Under the pieces are notes generated by a model. It was not told the origin of the DNA. It saw nothing but the letters and a program-made list of their open reading frames with translations, and did not search any database. A stretch of 64,000 nucleotides of DNA from an uncultured Paracoccus sp. Lineage in GTDB: Bacteria; Pseudomonadota; Alphaproteobacteria; Rhodobacterales; Rhodobacteraceae. A program made the translations under genes and the position numbers. The stretch is taken from assembly GCF_947487305.1 (NCBI RefSeq), contig NZ_CANKWH010000005.1, forward strand, positions 62,001-126,000. Reading direction: 5' to 3'. Of this stretch, positions 29,062 to 37,784 are shown one piece after another; position 1 is the stretch's first letter; every line of letters starts with the position of its first letter.

Positions 29062-30183
29062 ATGATGCCCCTGCTTTCAGACCCGATAGAGATGCTGCGC
29101 CCGCCGGTCCTGCGCTTTGGCGTGGGAACGATAGACACTTTGGCCGGTTGGGTCGAGGAACGGGGTTACAGCCGCCCGGTGGTGATCGCCGATCCGGTGA
29201 ACGCGGCGCGACTGGCGGTGCTCGGGCTTGGCACGCCGGCCTGCTTTGGCACCGTGGTGCCCGAACCCGACATCACCAACCTGATGGCGGCCGTGGCTGC
29301 GGCCGAAGGCGCCGATTGCGTCATCGGCTTTGGCGGCGGTTCGGCGATGGATCTGGCCAAGATGGTGGCGGTTATGGCCGGCCACGACCTGACGCTGGCC
29401 GATATCTCCGGGCCGAACCGCGCGCCCGCCCGCCGCGTCGGGCTGGTGCAGATCCCGACTACCGCCGGCACCGGCTCCGAGGTCGGCACCCGCGCGCTGA
29501 TTACCGATCCCGCCACGCAGGCCAAGGTTGCCACCGAAAGCCGGCACATGCTGGCCGATCTGGCGATCATCGACCCGGCCCTGACCTATTCCGTGCCGCC
29601 CTTCGTCACCGCGGCCACCGGCGTCGATGCCATGGCCCATTGCGTCGAGGCCTTCACCTCGAAACGCAGCCATCCGATCATCGATGCCTACGCCCTGCAA
29701 GGGATCGAACTGGTCGGCAAATACCTGCGCCGCGCGGTCGAGAATGGCGCGGATGCCGAGGCGCGGGCCGGCCTGTCGCTGGCGGCGCTTTATGGCGGGG
29801 TCTGCCTCGGTCCGGTCAACACCACCGCCGGCCATGCCGTCGCCTATCCGCTGGGGACGCGGCACCATCTGGCCCATGGCATCGCCAACGCGCTGATCTT
29901 CCCGCATGTTCTAGCGGCCAACGCCCCGGCGGCGGCGGAAAAGACCGAGGCGATCTGCCGCGCCCTGGGCTTTGCGCCCGGCGGCTCGCAGGACGTGCTG
30001 GCCGGTGCGCGGGATTTCTGCGCAGCGCTTGGCCTCGACATGCGTCTGCGTGCCCATCGCGTGCCCGAAGATGATCTGCCCAACATGGCGCGCGATGCCC
30101 ATGCGATCCGGCGGCTGCTCGACTGGAACCCCGTCGATCTGTCGGTTGGCGAGATCGAAGGCATCTATCGTGCCGCCTATTGA
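29062..30183 (+). CDS. Iron-containing alcohol dehydrogenase (group III)
   Basis: 373 residues with CGGAG before the start. NAD-binding GFGGGSAMDLAKM (about 91-103), the PTTAGTGSEV motif (about 134-143), and metal ligands in DAMAHCVEAF (Asp and His, about 191-200) and GHAVAYPLGTRHHLAHGIAN (His residues, about 257-276). The family reduces or oxidises lactaldehyde, glycerol, 4-hydroxybutyrate, maleylacetate or sugar-derived aldehydes with NAD(P). It is a single plus-strand gene, divergent from the DHDPS homologue and sharing its regulatory region, so it probably handles the aldehyde released in the same pathway (inference). Confidence 0.92.
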   Translation: MMPLLSDPIEMLRPPVLRFGVGTIDTLAGWVEERGYSRPVVIADPVNAARLAVLGLGTPACFGTVVPEPDITNLMAAVAAAEGADCVIGFGGGSAMDLAKMVAVMAGHDLTLADISGPNRAPARRVGLVQIPTTAGTGSEVGTRALITDPATQAKVATESRHMLADLAIIDPALTYSVPPFVTAATGVDAMAHCVEAFTSKRSHPIIDAYALQGIELVGKYLRRAVENGADAEARAGLSLAALYGGVCLGPVNTTAGHAVAYPLGTRHHLAHGIANALIFPHVLAANAPAAAEKTEAICRALGFAPGGSQDVLAGARDFCAALGLDMRLRAHRVPEDDLPNMARDAHAIRRLLDWNPVDLSVGEIEGIYRAAY

Positions 30184-30186
30184 GGA

Positions 30187-31200
30187 CTAAAGACCCTCGC
30201 CCGTGCTCGAGGCGCGCGGCACCAGATGCACCGGCTCGCGATGCAGCGCCGGGGGTTTCCGACCCTCGACCAGCCAGTCCAGCAGCGTCGCGGCGGTTTT
30301 CTGGCCAAAGCTGGTGATGTCGCAGCTGATCGAGCTGAGCCCCGGCCAGACCTGCCCGCTTTCCTCGATATCGTCAAATCCGATGATGCGGAGATCGCGG
30401 CCCGGCATGACCCCCGCGCGCGCGAGCCGCGCCATCATCCCCAGCGCCACAAGATCGTTGAAGCAGATCGCCGCATCGACCTCCGGGTGATCGCGCATCA
30501 GCCGCTCGGCCAGATCGGCCCCGACTTGCCGCGAGGGGCGGCCATGCAGGACCAGCGGCTCGGCCCCGATCCGCGCCATCTCGTCCAGATAGCCCTGCAT
30601 CCGCTCCGCCGTGATCGCACGCCCCTGCAAGCCTCCGACGAAGGCGATGCGCCTTGCCCCCGCCTCGACCAGATGCCGCGCCGCCTGCCGGCCGCCATCG
30701 ACATAATCGAAGGAGGAGAAGGGAAAGTCCTCGGTCAGCGGGCTGACCTGCCGCAGCACCTGCAATGTCGGCACCTGCGCGCGGGCGATCTGCTCGAAGG
30801 TTGCGGTTACATCGCCATAGCTGGGCGAGATGACCAGCGCCGAGACGCCATGCTCGATCATCGAGGTGATGATCTCGGCCTGCATCGCCGGATCCTCGCC
30901 GGAGTTCGAGATGACGGTGGCATAGCCCCGCGCGAACAGCGCCATCTGAAACGAGGCGGCGAATTCGGTGAAGAAGGGGTTACGCAGGTCGTTGATGACC
31001 AGCCCCACCAGCCCGGTGGAGCTGGATCGCAGGTTCGCCGCCGCCCGGTTATAGACGTAACCCACCGCCTCCATCGACCGCCGGACCAGCGCCGCCGTTT
31101 CCGGCTTGATCTGCGGGCTGTTCTTCAGCACCAGCGAGACCGTCGATTTCGACAGGCCGGCATGGGCGGCGACGTCCAGAATGGTCGGGCGGCGGGGCAT
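30187..31200 (-). CDS. LacI-family regulator, last gene of the ten-gene operon
   Basis: 337 residues. Helix-turn-helix TILDVAAHAGLSKSTVSLVL (about 5-24), hinge helix VYNRAAANLRSSSTG (about 48-62), then a sugar-binding core (GLVGLVINDLRNPFF, VDAAICFNDLVALGMM, IIGFDDIEESGQVWPGLSSI). Its ATG abuts the TGA of the DUF993 gene with no gap, so it is co-transcribed with the catabolic genes, an arrangement suited to negative feedback. It is one candidate to bind the operators at 35903, 47070 and 47091. The other is the LacI protein at 41193. Confidence 0.93.
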   Translation of the reverse strand: MPRRPTILDVAAHAGLSKSTVSLVLKNSPQIKPETAALVRRSMEAVGYVYNRAAANLRSSSTGLVGLVINDLRNPFFTEFAASFQMALFARGYATVISNSGEDPAMQAEIITSMIEHGVSALVISPSYGDVTATFEQIARAQVPTLQVLRQVSPLTEDFPFSSFDYVDGGRQAARHLVEAGARRIAFVGGLQGRAITAERMQGYLDEMARIGAEPLVLHGRPSRQVGADLAERLMRDHPEVDAAICFNDLVALGMMARLARAGVMPGRDLRIIGFDDIEESGQVWPGLSSISCDITSFGQKTAATLLDWLVEGRKPPALHREPVHLVPRASSTGEGL

Positions 31201-32370
31201 TCAGCCGATCCCGTGCAGCGCGAGCAGCAGCCGCATCCGCTCTTCCGCCAGTTCGGGCCGCGACAGCACGCGGGCCTGATCGGCCAGCCGGTAGACCTCG
31301 GCATAATGGCTGATCTCGCGCGAGGACTGGAAGCCGGCGGGCATGATGAAATGCGACTGCGCGCCGTTCAGCCAGGCAAGGAAGGCGATCCCGGCCTTGT
31401 AGAACTGGGTCGGCGCCTTGAAGATCTCGCGCGACAGCGGCACGGTCGGGGCGAAAAGCGCGTGGTAGGTTGCGGTGTCACCCTGCGCCAAGGCCTCCAG
31501 CGCCTGTGCGGCGGCGGGGGCGATGGCGGCAAAGGCCCCCAGCAGGGCATGGGAATAATGCGTCCCGTCGCCCTCGATCAGCGCGGCATAGTTGAAATCA
31601 TCCCCGGTATAGAGCCGCACCCCCTCGGGCAGGCGGGCGCGGAAGGCTTCTTCATGCGCCTGATCCAGAAGCGAGATCTTGATGCCGTCGACCTTGGCCT
31701 TGTTGGCATTGATGATCGCCAGCACCGCATCAGAGGCCGCCGCGACATCCGTGCCGCCCCAATAGCCTTTCAGCGCCGGGTCGAACATGTCTCCCAGCCA
31801 GTGCAGCACCACCGGGTCCTTCGCCTGCGACAGAAGCCGGTCATAGACCCGCGCATAGGTCTCGGGTCCGGCACCGATGGCCGGCAGCGCCCGCGTCGCC
31901 ATCAGGATGACCTGCCCGCCGGCAGCCTCGATCGCCTCCATCTGCGTCTCATAGGCGGCGATGATCGCAGCCTCGTCGGGCAACTCGGACAGCGTCTTGT
32001 GATCGGTTCCGGCGCCACAGGCCACGCGCGGCTTCAGGGAATGCGCCTTGGCCTCGACCATCGTGCGCTCGATCAGTTCCCTGGCGGTCAGCCAGTCGAC
32101 CCCCATGCCGCGCTGCGCCGTGTCCATCGCCTCGGCCAGCCCCAGCCCCTGATCCCAGAGCCAGTGGCGAAAGCGCAGAGTATTCTCCCAATCGACCGCC
32201 GGGCGACCCAGCCAGGGATCGCGCTCGGCCAAAGGATCGCTGACCACATGGGCGGCGGCAAAAGCGGTGCGGGTCAGCGGCACGCGCGGCGCGCGCGGCA
32301 CCAGCGGAACGCCCTGCAGGGCATAGGCTTCCAGACGGCCATCATAGGTGGGCAGGTTCAGCGCCATCAA
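31201..32370 (-). CDS. DUF993 family protein (DHDPS-like TIM barrel)
   Basis: 389 residues. It contains stretches typical of DUF993: RVACGAGTDHKTLSELPDE (about 114-132), VILMATRALPAIGAGPETYARVYDRLL (split over about 154-180), VLHWLGDMFDPALKGYWG (about 189-206) and KVDGIKISLLDQAHEEAFR (about 226-244). The last has the GIK position that carries the Schiff-base lysine in DHDPS. The family is annotated as dihydrodipicolinate-synthase-like, with no biochemical function I can name. Its start overlaps the Dabb stop (ATGA). In this operon a retro-aldol or dehydration step on an oxidised sugar is plausible. Confidence 0.8.
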   Translation of the reverse strand: MMALNLPTYDGRLEAYALQGVPLVPRAPRVPLTRTAFAAAHVVSDPLAERDPWLGRPAVDWENTLRFRHWLWDQGLGLAEAMDTAQRGMGVDWLTARELIERTMVEAKAHSLKPRVACGAGTDHKTLSELPDEAAIIAAYETQMEAIEAAGGQVILMATRALPAIGAGPETYARVYDRLLSQAKDPVVLHWLGDMFDPALKGYWGGTDVAAASDAVLAIINANKAKVDGIKISLLDQAHEEAFRARLPEGVRLYTGDDFNYAALIEGDGTHYSHALLGAFAAIAPAAAQALEALAQGDTATYHALFAPTVPLSREIFKAPTQFYKAGIAFLAWLNGAQSHFIMPAGFQSSREISHYAEVYRLADQARVLSRPELAEERMRLLLALHGIG

Positions 32371-32699
32371 AAGGCTCCTTCCACGGGCCCATCGACGGGC
32401 AGGTCAAAGACAAGGATGCCGTCCACACCGCCATCCGCTGCGGCGACTATGGCATCGCCCACGCGGCGATGCTCGGCATGTTCCTGGTAAGCGGCCAGCG
32501 TCTCCCAGCTTTCGAAATCGACCGTGAAGCCGTGCATGTAACCGCGTTCCAGCATTTCCGGGCTTTCGCTGCGACCGGCGCGGAACGGACCCATGCCGGG
32601 CAGCAGCGCGCGGATGCCCTCCAGATCGGCATGGATCTGGGCAATCTGCGCCTCGGTGGTTTCCGGGCGATAGCGGACAAGGACGATATGGCGGATCAT
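32367..32699 (-). CDS. Dabb-domain protein (stress-responsive A/B barrel)
   Basis: 110 residues. MIRHIVLVRYRPETTEAQIA starts the dimeric alpha-beta barrel, and the conserved late element MHGFTVDFESWETLAAYQEHAEHRR is split over about 55-79. Dabb domains are small ferredoxin-like dimers. Some are cyclases or decarboxylases for polyketide or sugar products; many are uncharacterised. It is translationally linked to the DUF993 gene (4-base overlap) and follows GMC-1 by 2 bases, so it is a bona fide pathway member, perhaps an isomerase or mutarotase-like helper (inference). Confidence 0.82.
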   Translation of the reverse strand: MIRHIVLVRYRPETTEAQIAQIHADLEGIRALLPGMGPFRAGRSESPEMLERGYMHGFTVDFESWETLAAYQEHAEHRRVGDAIVAAADGGVDGILVFDLPVDGPVEGAF

Positions 32700-32701
32700 T
32701 G

Positions 32702-34297
32702 TTACACTCCGTTGTCGGTGCGGATCATGTCGGCGGCTTTCTCGGCGATCATGATGGTCGGCGCATTGGTATTCGACGAGACCAGCCGCGGCATCACCGA
32801 GGCATCGACGACGCGCAGCCCATCGATCCCGCGGAAGCGCAGGCGGGTATCGACAACGGCAGCCTCGTCACTGCCCATGCGGCAGGTGCCGGCGGGATGG
32901 TGATCGGTCTTGGCATTCTGGCAGGCATAGCGGATGTAATCCTCGTCCGTCCGCACCTCGGGTCCGGGCAGAACCTCGCGCGTGACCATGCCCTTCAGGG
33001 CGGGCTGGCGCATGATTTCCTGCGCCAGTTTCAGCCCCTTGATCGACATCTCGCGGTCATGCGGATCGGCCCAGTAATTCGGATCGATCAGCGGCGCGGC
33101 AAGGGGATCGGCACTGGCCAGCCGCACCGTCCCGCGCGAGCGGGGCCGCAGATAGGCCGAGTTCAGCGTGACCCCGCCGTTGGGCATGGCGGCAACCCCG
33201 GCCTCGATCCCCGAGCCGAGACCCAGATGGAACTGGATATCCGGTGAACGCGCGCCCTCCTCCGCATACCAGAAGCCGCCGGTTTCAAACAGGCTCGAGG
33301 CCACCGGCCCCTTGCGGGTCATAAGGTATTGCAGCCCCGCCACAGCCGACCACCAGGGCTTGGCATAGCGGTCATAGGTATAGGGCCCGCTGCATTCGGC
33401 GATCACGAACAGATCCAGATGGTCCTGCAGATCCGAACCGACGCCGGGCTGGTCCAGCACCACCGGCACGCCCACCGATTGCAGGTGATCCGCCGGGCCG
33501 ATGCCCGACAGCATCAACAGGCGCGGCGAGCCGATGGCGCCCGAAGACAGGATCACCTCGGCCTCGGCGCGCAGGGTCTCGGGGCCGGATTTGCCGATGA
33601 GTTCCACCCCCACGGCGCGGCCATGTTCGGTGACGATGCGCGTCACCTGTTCGCCCGAGCGAACGGTCAGGTTTGGCCGACCCCTCGCCGGGTCCAGAAA
33701 CGCCTTGGAGGTCGAGGAGCGCCGGGCATGGCGCTGGGTCAGTTGGTAATATCCCACGCCATCCTGCGTCTCGCCGGTCATGTCGGCGTTGAAGGGAATG
33801 CCCAACTCGCCCGCTGCCCGGAAATAGGCCTCGCAGATCGGCAAAGGCGCGGCGGGCTTCGACACGCCAAGCGGACCACCCTGCCCGTGATAGCGGTCAT
33901 TGTAGGTGTCGTTATTCTCGGATTTGCGGAAATAGGGCAGCACATCCTCGTAGGACCAGCCGTCGCAGCCCAGTTGCCGCCATTCGTCATAGTCGAGCGC
34001 ATTGCCGCGCGTGTAGATCTGGGCGTTGATCGAAGAGCCACCGCCCAAAACCTTGGCCTGCGTGAAACGGATGACCATGTCGTTCATGTGCCGTTGCGGG
34101 ACGGTGTTCCAGCCCCAACTGCCGATGCCCTTGGTCATCTTCGCAAATCCCGCCGGCATGGCGAAGAACGGGTGCCAGTCGCGCCCGCCTGCTTCCAGCA
34201 GCAGCACCCGCAGGTTCGGGTTCTCGCTCAGCCGCGCGGCCAGCACGCAACCCGCGCTGCCACCGCCGACGATGATGATGTCATAGGCCTCTGCCAT
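32702..34297 (-). CDS. GMC-family FAD oxidoreductase (choline-dehydrogenase-like), GMC-1
   Basis: 531 residues from ATG 34297, just 4 bases after the SDR stop; an earlier in-frame ATG would overlap the SDR. FAD site YDIIIVGGGSAGCVLAARLS (about 5-24), GMC signature GGGSSINAQIYTRGNALDYDEW (split over about 83-104), SSGAIGSPRLLMLSGIGP (about 256-273) and the active-site elements HHPAGTCRMGSDEA and SSNTNAPTIMIAEKAADMI. It oxidises an alcohol or sugar hydroxyl, passing electrons to FAD. No Tat signal precedes the FAD motif, so it is cytoplasmic. The substrate is probably the sugar imported by the operon transporter or a product of GMC-2. Confidence 0.9.
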   Translation of the reverse strand: MAEAYDIIIVGGGSAGCVLAARLSENPNLRVLLLEAGGRDWHPFFAMPAGFAKMTKGIGSWGWNTVPQRHMNDMVIRFTQAKVLGGGSSINAQIYTRGNALDYDEWRQLGCDGWSYEDVLPYFRKSENNDTYNDRYHGQGGPLGVSKPAAPLPICEAYFRAAGELGIPFNADMTGETQDGVGYYQLTQRHARRSSTSKAFLDPARGRPNLTVRSGEQVTRIVTEHGRAVGVELIGKSGPETLRAEAEVILSSGAIGSPRLLMLSGIGPADHLQSVGVPVVLDQPGVGSDLQDHLDLFVIAECSGPYTYDRYAKPWWSAVAGLQYLMTRKGPVASSLFETGGFWYAEEGARSPDIQFHLGLGSGIEAGVAAMPNGGVTLNSAYLRPRSRGTVRLASADPLAAPLIDPNYWADPHDREMSIKGLKLAQEIMRQPALKGMVTREVLPGPEVRTDEDYIRYACQNAKTDHHPAGTCRMGSDEAAVVDTRLRFRGIDGLRVVDASVMPRLVSSNTNAPTIMIAEKAADMIRTDNGV

Positions 34298-34301
34298 CTT
34301 G

Positions 34302-35060
34302 TCACAACCTTGGTATGGAAAGCCCGCCATCGACGGGGATCACGGCGCCGGTGGCAAAACCCATGCGGCCCTCGGCCAGCGGCACCACCGCCTCGGCAAT
34401 GTCCGAGGGTTGGCCCCAGCGTGCGGCGGGAACCAGACCGCCCTCGATCCGGGCGGTGTACTTGTCAGCCACGCCCGCCGTCATCGGCGTCTCGATGATG
34501 CCGGGGCGGATGTCGAAGACGCCGATGCCAGCCGGTGCCAGCCGCACGGCAAAAAGCTGCGCCATCATCGCGGCGGCGGATTTCGAGATGCAGTATTCCG
34601 CGCGCTCAATCGACACCATAGCCGCGCTGACCGAGGTGACGAAGATGATCGAACGATAGTCCGACCCGTCCAGCGCCAGCATCCGCCGCGCCACCGCCTG
34701 CGCCAGGAAGAAGGCGCCGCGCAGGTTGATGTCGGTGGCAAAGTCGAAATTCTCGGGCGTCAGGTCCAGCATGTCGCCCCGGATGCGGGCGGGAACGCCG
34801 GCGTTGGAGACGAGCGTCGTCACCGGCCCCAGTTCGGCCTCGATCCGGTCGAGAAGCGCCGGCACCGCCTCGACCTCGGCCAGATCGTGCCGGACATAGC
34901 GGGCCTTGGGGCCAAGCCGGGTCAGCGCCGCCTGAACCGTGGCATCATCCTCGGGCAGTTGCGCGGCCAGAACCGGGGTGAAGCCCGCGCCCGCCAGCGC
35001 CTCGGCAATGCCCAGCCCGATACCCTGCTGGCCGCCGGTAATCAGCGCGATGCGGCTCAT
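34302..35060 (-). CDS. SDR-family oxidoreductase (3-ketoacyl-reductase annotated type)
   Basis: 252 residues. Cofactor motif ITGGQQGIGLGIAEAL (about 7-22), LVSNAGV (about 85), catalytic Ser in IFVTSVSAAMV (about 141), YCISK with Tyr and Lys (about 157-161) and RPGIIETPM. The C-terminus AVIPVDGGLSIPRL is usual for NAD(P)-dependent sugar or polyol dehydrogenases. It overlaps GMC-2 by 4 bases and lies immediately before GMC-1. In a sugar-catabolic operon it probably reduces or oxidises a keto-sugar intermediate; fatty-acid synthesis is unlikely. Confidence 0.9.
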   Translation of the reverse strand: MSRIALITGGQQGIGLGIAEALAGAGFTPVLAAQLPEDDATVQAALTRLGPKARYVRHDLAEVEAVPALLDRIEAELGPVTTLVSNAGVPARIRGDMLDLTPENFDFATDINLRGAFFLAQAVARRMLALDGSDYRSIIFVTSVSAAMVSIERAEYCISKSAAAMMAQLFAVRLAPAGIGVFDIRPGIIETPMTAGVADKYTARIEGGLVPAARWGQPSDIAEAVVPLAEGRMGFATGAVIPVDGGLSIPRL

Positions 35061-36568
35061 GCGCCCCGCTCCGTCCGGGCGATCTCGTCGCCCACGCGCA
35101 GCGCATGGGCGGCAACGGTCAGGGCCGGATTGACAGCAGCCGAGGTCGGCAGCACGCCGGCATCGGCGATGAAGAGGTTCGGGTGATCGTGGCTGCGCCC
35201 GCGCGGACCCACCACGCTGGTCGTCGGATCATTGCCCATCCGCAACGTGCCGCATTGATGCGAGGGGGTGCGGCGGTCGAAGGGCTTTGACAGCACCAGC
35301 GGAAAGCCCGCGCGGCGCAGCATTTGCTTGAGCTTGGCCACCAGAGCCTCATGCGCCGTCCAGTTCGAACGCTTCCAGTCCAGCATGATCTGGCCGTTCT
35401 TCAGGCTGACCCGGCTGTCGGGATCGGGCAGATCCTCGGACATGGCGTAAAGATCGATGGCGCGGTCGGCGATGGGGCCGGCGAGCCAGCCGGGCAGGCC
35501 CGAGCTTGCGGCGAGGATCGGGCGCGAGACCCGGCCAAGCAGCTGGATATTGCCAAGCGGCCGGTCATCCGGTCCGCCTTTCAGGTAGAAGTCGTTCACC
35601 TGCAACGTCTTCTGATAGATCGTGCGGTTCCTGCGGAACGGATGGATCGCCAGCACCGCCGAGCAATTGTGGTTCATGAAGTTCCGCCCGACCTGATCGG
35701 AACTGTTGGCCAGTCCGGTCGGATGGTTGTCATTGGCCGAAGCGAGCAGGATCGCCGCCGAATTCACCGCGCCCGCCGCCAGAACGACGACCGGCGCGCT
35801 GATGGTTTCCGCGCGCCCGCCGCGCTCGGCAAGAACGCCCGTTATGCGGCCCGATCCGTCCGCAATCAGCTTTTGAACCCTGATTCCCGTCATAAGCTGC
35901 ACATTAGAACGTTCCAATGCCAAGGCAAGGGAAATCGATTCCGCGTCCATTTTTCCGCGACCCAGTTCGTGTCCGGTGTTTGGGAACGCATCCCAGGGGG
36001 TCTTTGCCGCCGCCAGCCAGCGGTCGATATCGACGCCAAGCGGCAGGCTGGAGGGGTGCAGGCCCACCGATCTCAGCCGGGCGCGAAGGTCCGCAATCTC
36101 GGGCTCATCGGGCACCGGGGGGAAGGGATAGGGCGCGGAATGCGGCGGCTCGCTGGGGTCATCGCCCAGCTCGCCGCGCACATTGAACATCTGCTCGGCG
36201 CGCGAATACCACGGCTCGAATTCGTCATAGTCGACCGGCCAGCCGGGGGTGGTGCCGCCCAGATGCACCATCGGGCGGAAATCCTCGGCGCGATAGCGCA
36301 GCAGAACCGCGCCGTAGAATTTCGTGTTGCCGCCGACATAGTAGTAATTGCCCGGATTGAACGGCTTGCCCGCCCCGTCCAGCCATTCCTCGGTCGGGCG
36401 GTAATGTCCGTCGCGGAAGATCGCCACCGGATCGCGGGCCTCGGGCGTGTTGGGCAGACGCTCGCCACGCTCAAGGATCAGGATGCGGCGGCCGGTCGGG
36501 GCAAGGGCGGCGGCAACCGTCGCCCCGCCCATGCCGGAACCGATGATGATGACATCGGGCTGGCTCAT
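35057..36568 (-). CDS. GMC-family FAD oxidoreductase (sugar-dehydrogenase type), GMC-2
   Basis: 503 residues from ATG 36568, whose ATGA overlaps the stop of the transporter ATPase. FAD motif [18 protein letters not shown] (about 4-21), then [20 protein letters not shown] (about 71-90) and an active-site [15 protein letters not shown] and [16 protein letters not shown] near the end. This spacing matches the GMC branch with pyranose and gluconate dehydrogenases rather than choline dehydrogenase. No signal peptide. It would oxidise a ring hydroxyl of the imported sugar. An operator-like palindrome is embedded at 35903-35918, and codon use around it (TTG, CGT, TCT, AAT, ATA, GGA) is unlike the rest of the gene. 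Confidence 0.88.
   Translation of the reverse strand: MSQPDVIIIGSGMGGATVAAALAPTGRRILILERGERLPNTPEARDPVAIFRDGHYRPTEEWLDGAGKPFNPGNYYYVGGNTKFYGAVLLRYRAEDFRPMVHLGGTTPGWPVDYDEFEPWYSRAEQMFNVRGELGDDPSEPPHSAPYPFPPVPDEPEIADLRARLRSVGLHPSSLPLGVDIDRWLAAAKTPWDAFPNTGHELGRGKMDAESISLALALERSNVQLMTGIRVQKLIADGSGRITGVLAERGGRAETISAPVVVLAAGAVNSAAILLASANDNHPTGLANSSDQVGRNFMNHNCSAVLAIHPFRRNRTIYQKTLQVNDFYLKGGPDDRPLGNIQLLGRVSRPILAASSGLPGWLAGPIADRAIDLYAMSEDLPDPDSRVSLKNGQIMLDWKRSNWTAHEALVAKLKQMLRRAGFPLVLSKPFDRRTPSHQCGTLRMGNDPTTSVVGPRGRSHDHPNLFIADAGVLPTSAAVNPALTVAAHALRVGDEIARTERGA
35903..35918. promoter_or_regulatory. Intragenic LacI-type operator inside GMC-2
   Basis: ATTAGAACGTTCCAAT is a near-perfect palindrome (two mismatched positions). 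Its first 14 bases are identical to the operator at 47091-47104, in the same orientation relative to transcription. The gene uses rare AT-rich codons across it, as if the DNA site were under selection. Confidence 0.55.
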
Positions 36569-37683
36569 TGGTCGATCCGTTCCTCGGTCTGCGGATCGAA
36601 CAGCACCGCCTTGTCCATGTTGACGGTGAAGTCGAAATCCTGACGCGGCCTGGCATCGGCATCGGCGCGCATCCGGGCGACGCAATCCTTGCCCGAGAGC
36701 GACATGGTGACAAAGGTGTCCGACCCCGCCGGCTCCGTCACCGAGACCATGTTGCGCAGGGGTTGCAGGTTCTGCGCCCGCTTGTCGGCCCCTTCGGCAT
36801 CGGTGATCGCCTCGGGCCGGATGCCAAGGATGACGTTCTTGTTCAGATGTGCCCGAAGACTCGCGCCCTGCTGCGACAGCGGCAGGCGCACCGCAGCACC
36901 GTTGGAATCGCTCAGTTCGGCGGCCAGCGCGCCGTTGTGATCGACCAGCTTGGACGGCAGCAGGTTCATCGACGGGCTGCCCATGAAGCTGGCGACGAAC
37001 ATGTTCGCCGGGTTGTCATAGATTTCCTTCGGCGTGCCAAGCTGCTGCACGTAACCCTTGTTCATCACCGCGATGCGGGTCGACAGGGTCAGCGCCTCGA
37101 TCTGGTCATGGGTGACATAGACAATGGTGGTGCCAAGGTTCTGGTGCAGCTTCTTGATCTCGGTCCGCATATCGACACGCAGCTTGGCGTCGAGGTTCGA
37201 CAGCGGCTCGTCGAACAGGAACACGTCCGGGTCACGCACCAGCGCGCGGCCCATTGCCACCCGCTGCCGCTGGCCGCCCGACAATTGCCCGGGCTTGCGC
37301 GCCAGCAGCTGTTCGATCTGCAGCAGCTTCGCCACCTCGGCCAGCTTCCTGTCGCGCTCAGGCTTGGGGATCTTGTGCATCTCCATGCCGAAGGTGATGT
37401 TCTGCCCGACGGTCATGTTCGGGTAGAGCGCATAGCTCTGAAACACCATGGCGATGTTGCGCTTGGAGGGATGCACATCGTTGACCACGCGGTCCTTGAT
37501 CGAGATCGTCCCGCCCGAGATGTTCTCGAGCCCGGCGATCATGTTCAAGAGCGTGGACTTCCCGCAGCCCGAAGGGCCGACGAGGACCAGGAACTCGCCC
37601 TCTTCGACGGCGATGTCGACGCGGTGCAGCACCTCGACATTCCCGTAAGCCTTGGTGACGTTGTCGATATTGAGAAAGCTCAT
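36565..37683 (-). CDS. Carbohydrate ABC importer ATPase (UgpC/MsmK/MalK type)
   Basis: 372 residues. Walker [10 protein letters not shown] (about 37-45), [19 protein letters not shown] signature (about 134-152), Walker [12 protein letters not shown], and switch His in [13 protein letters not shown]-terminal regulatory TOBE region (about 240-370) includes [10 protein letters not shown]. This is the standard ATPase of CUT1 sugar importers. It follows the MalG-like permease after a 101-base gap with small hairpins and overlaps GMC-2 by 4 bases, tying transport to oxidation in one operon. Confidence 0.94.
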   Translation of the reverse strand: MSFLNIDNVTKAYGNVEVLHRVDIAVEEGEFLVLVGPSGCGKSTLLNMIAGLENISGGTISIKDRVVNDVHPSKRNIAMVFQSYALYPNMTVGQNITFGMEMHKIPKPERDRKLAEVAKLLQIEQLLARKPGQLSGGQRQRVAMGRALVRDPDVFLFDEPLSNLDAKLRVDMRTEIKKLHQNLGTTIVYVTHDQIEALTLSTRIAVMNKGYVQQLGTPKEIYDNPANMFVASFMGSPSMNLLPSKLVDHNGALAAELSDSNGAAVRLPLSQQGASLRAHLNKNVILGIRPEAITDAEGADKRAQNLQPLRNMVSVTEPAGSDTFVTMSLSGKDCVARMRADADARPRQDFDFTVNMDKAVLFDPQTEERIDQ

Positions 37684-37688
37684 GGGAT

Positions 37689-37777
37689 CATTCCTTCGGA
37701 ATGGCCGGCGCCTCGCAGGCTCGGCGCGTTCGACATTTCAAACCGTCCACCGGACGCTTTGATTTTTCTTCGAAAAA
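37689..37777 (-). promoter_or_regulatory. Three short hairpins between permease and ATPase genes
   Basis: On the minus strand the gap holds TTTTTC-GAA-GAAAAA (37777-37763), CGTCC-GGT-GGACG (37756-37744) and CATTCC-GAA-GGAATG (37703-37689), all with 3-base loops. The last contains the AAGGA ribosome site of the ATPase gene, 5 bases before its ATG, so it may lower translation of that gene. Confidence 0.4.
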
Positions 37778-37784
37778 GCATGCC

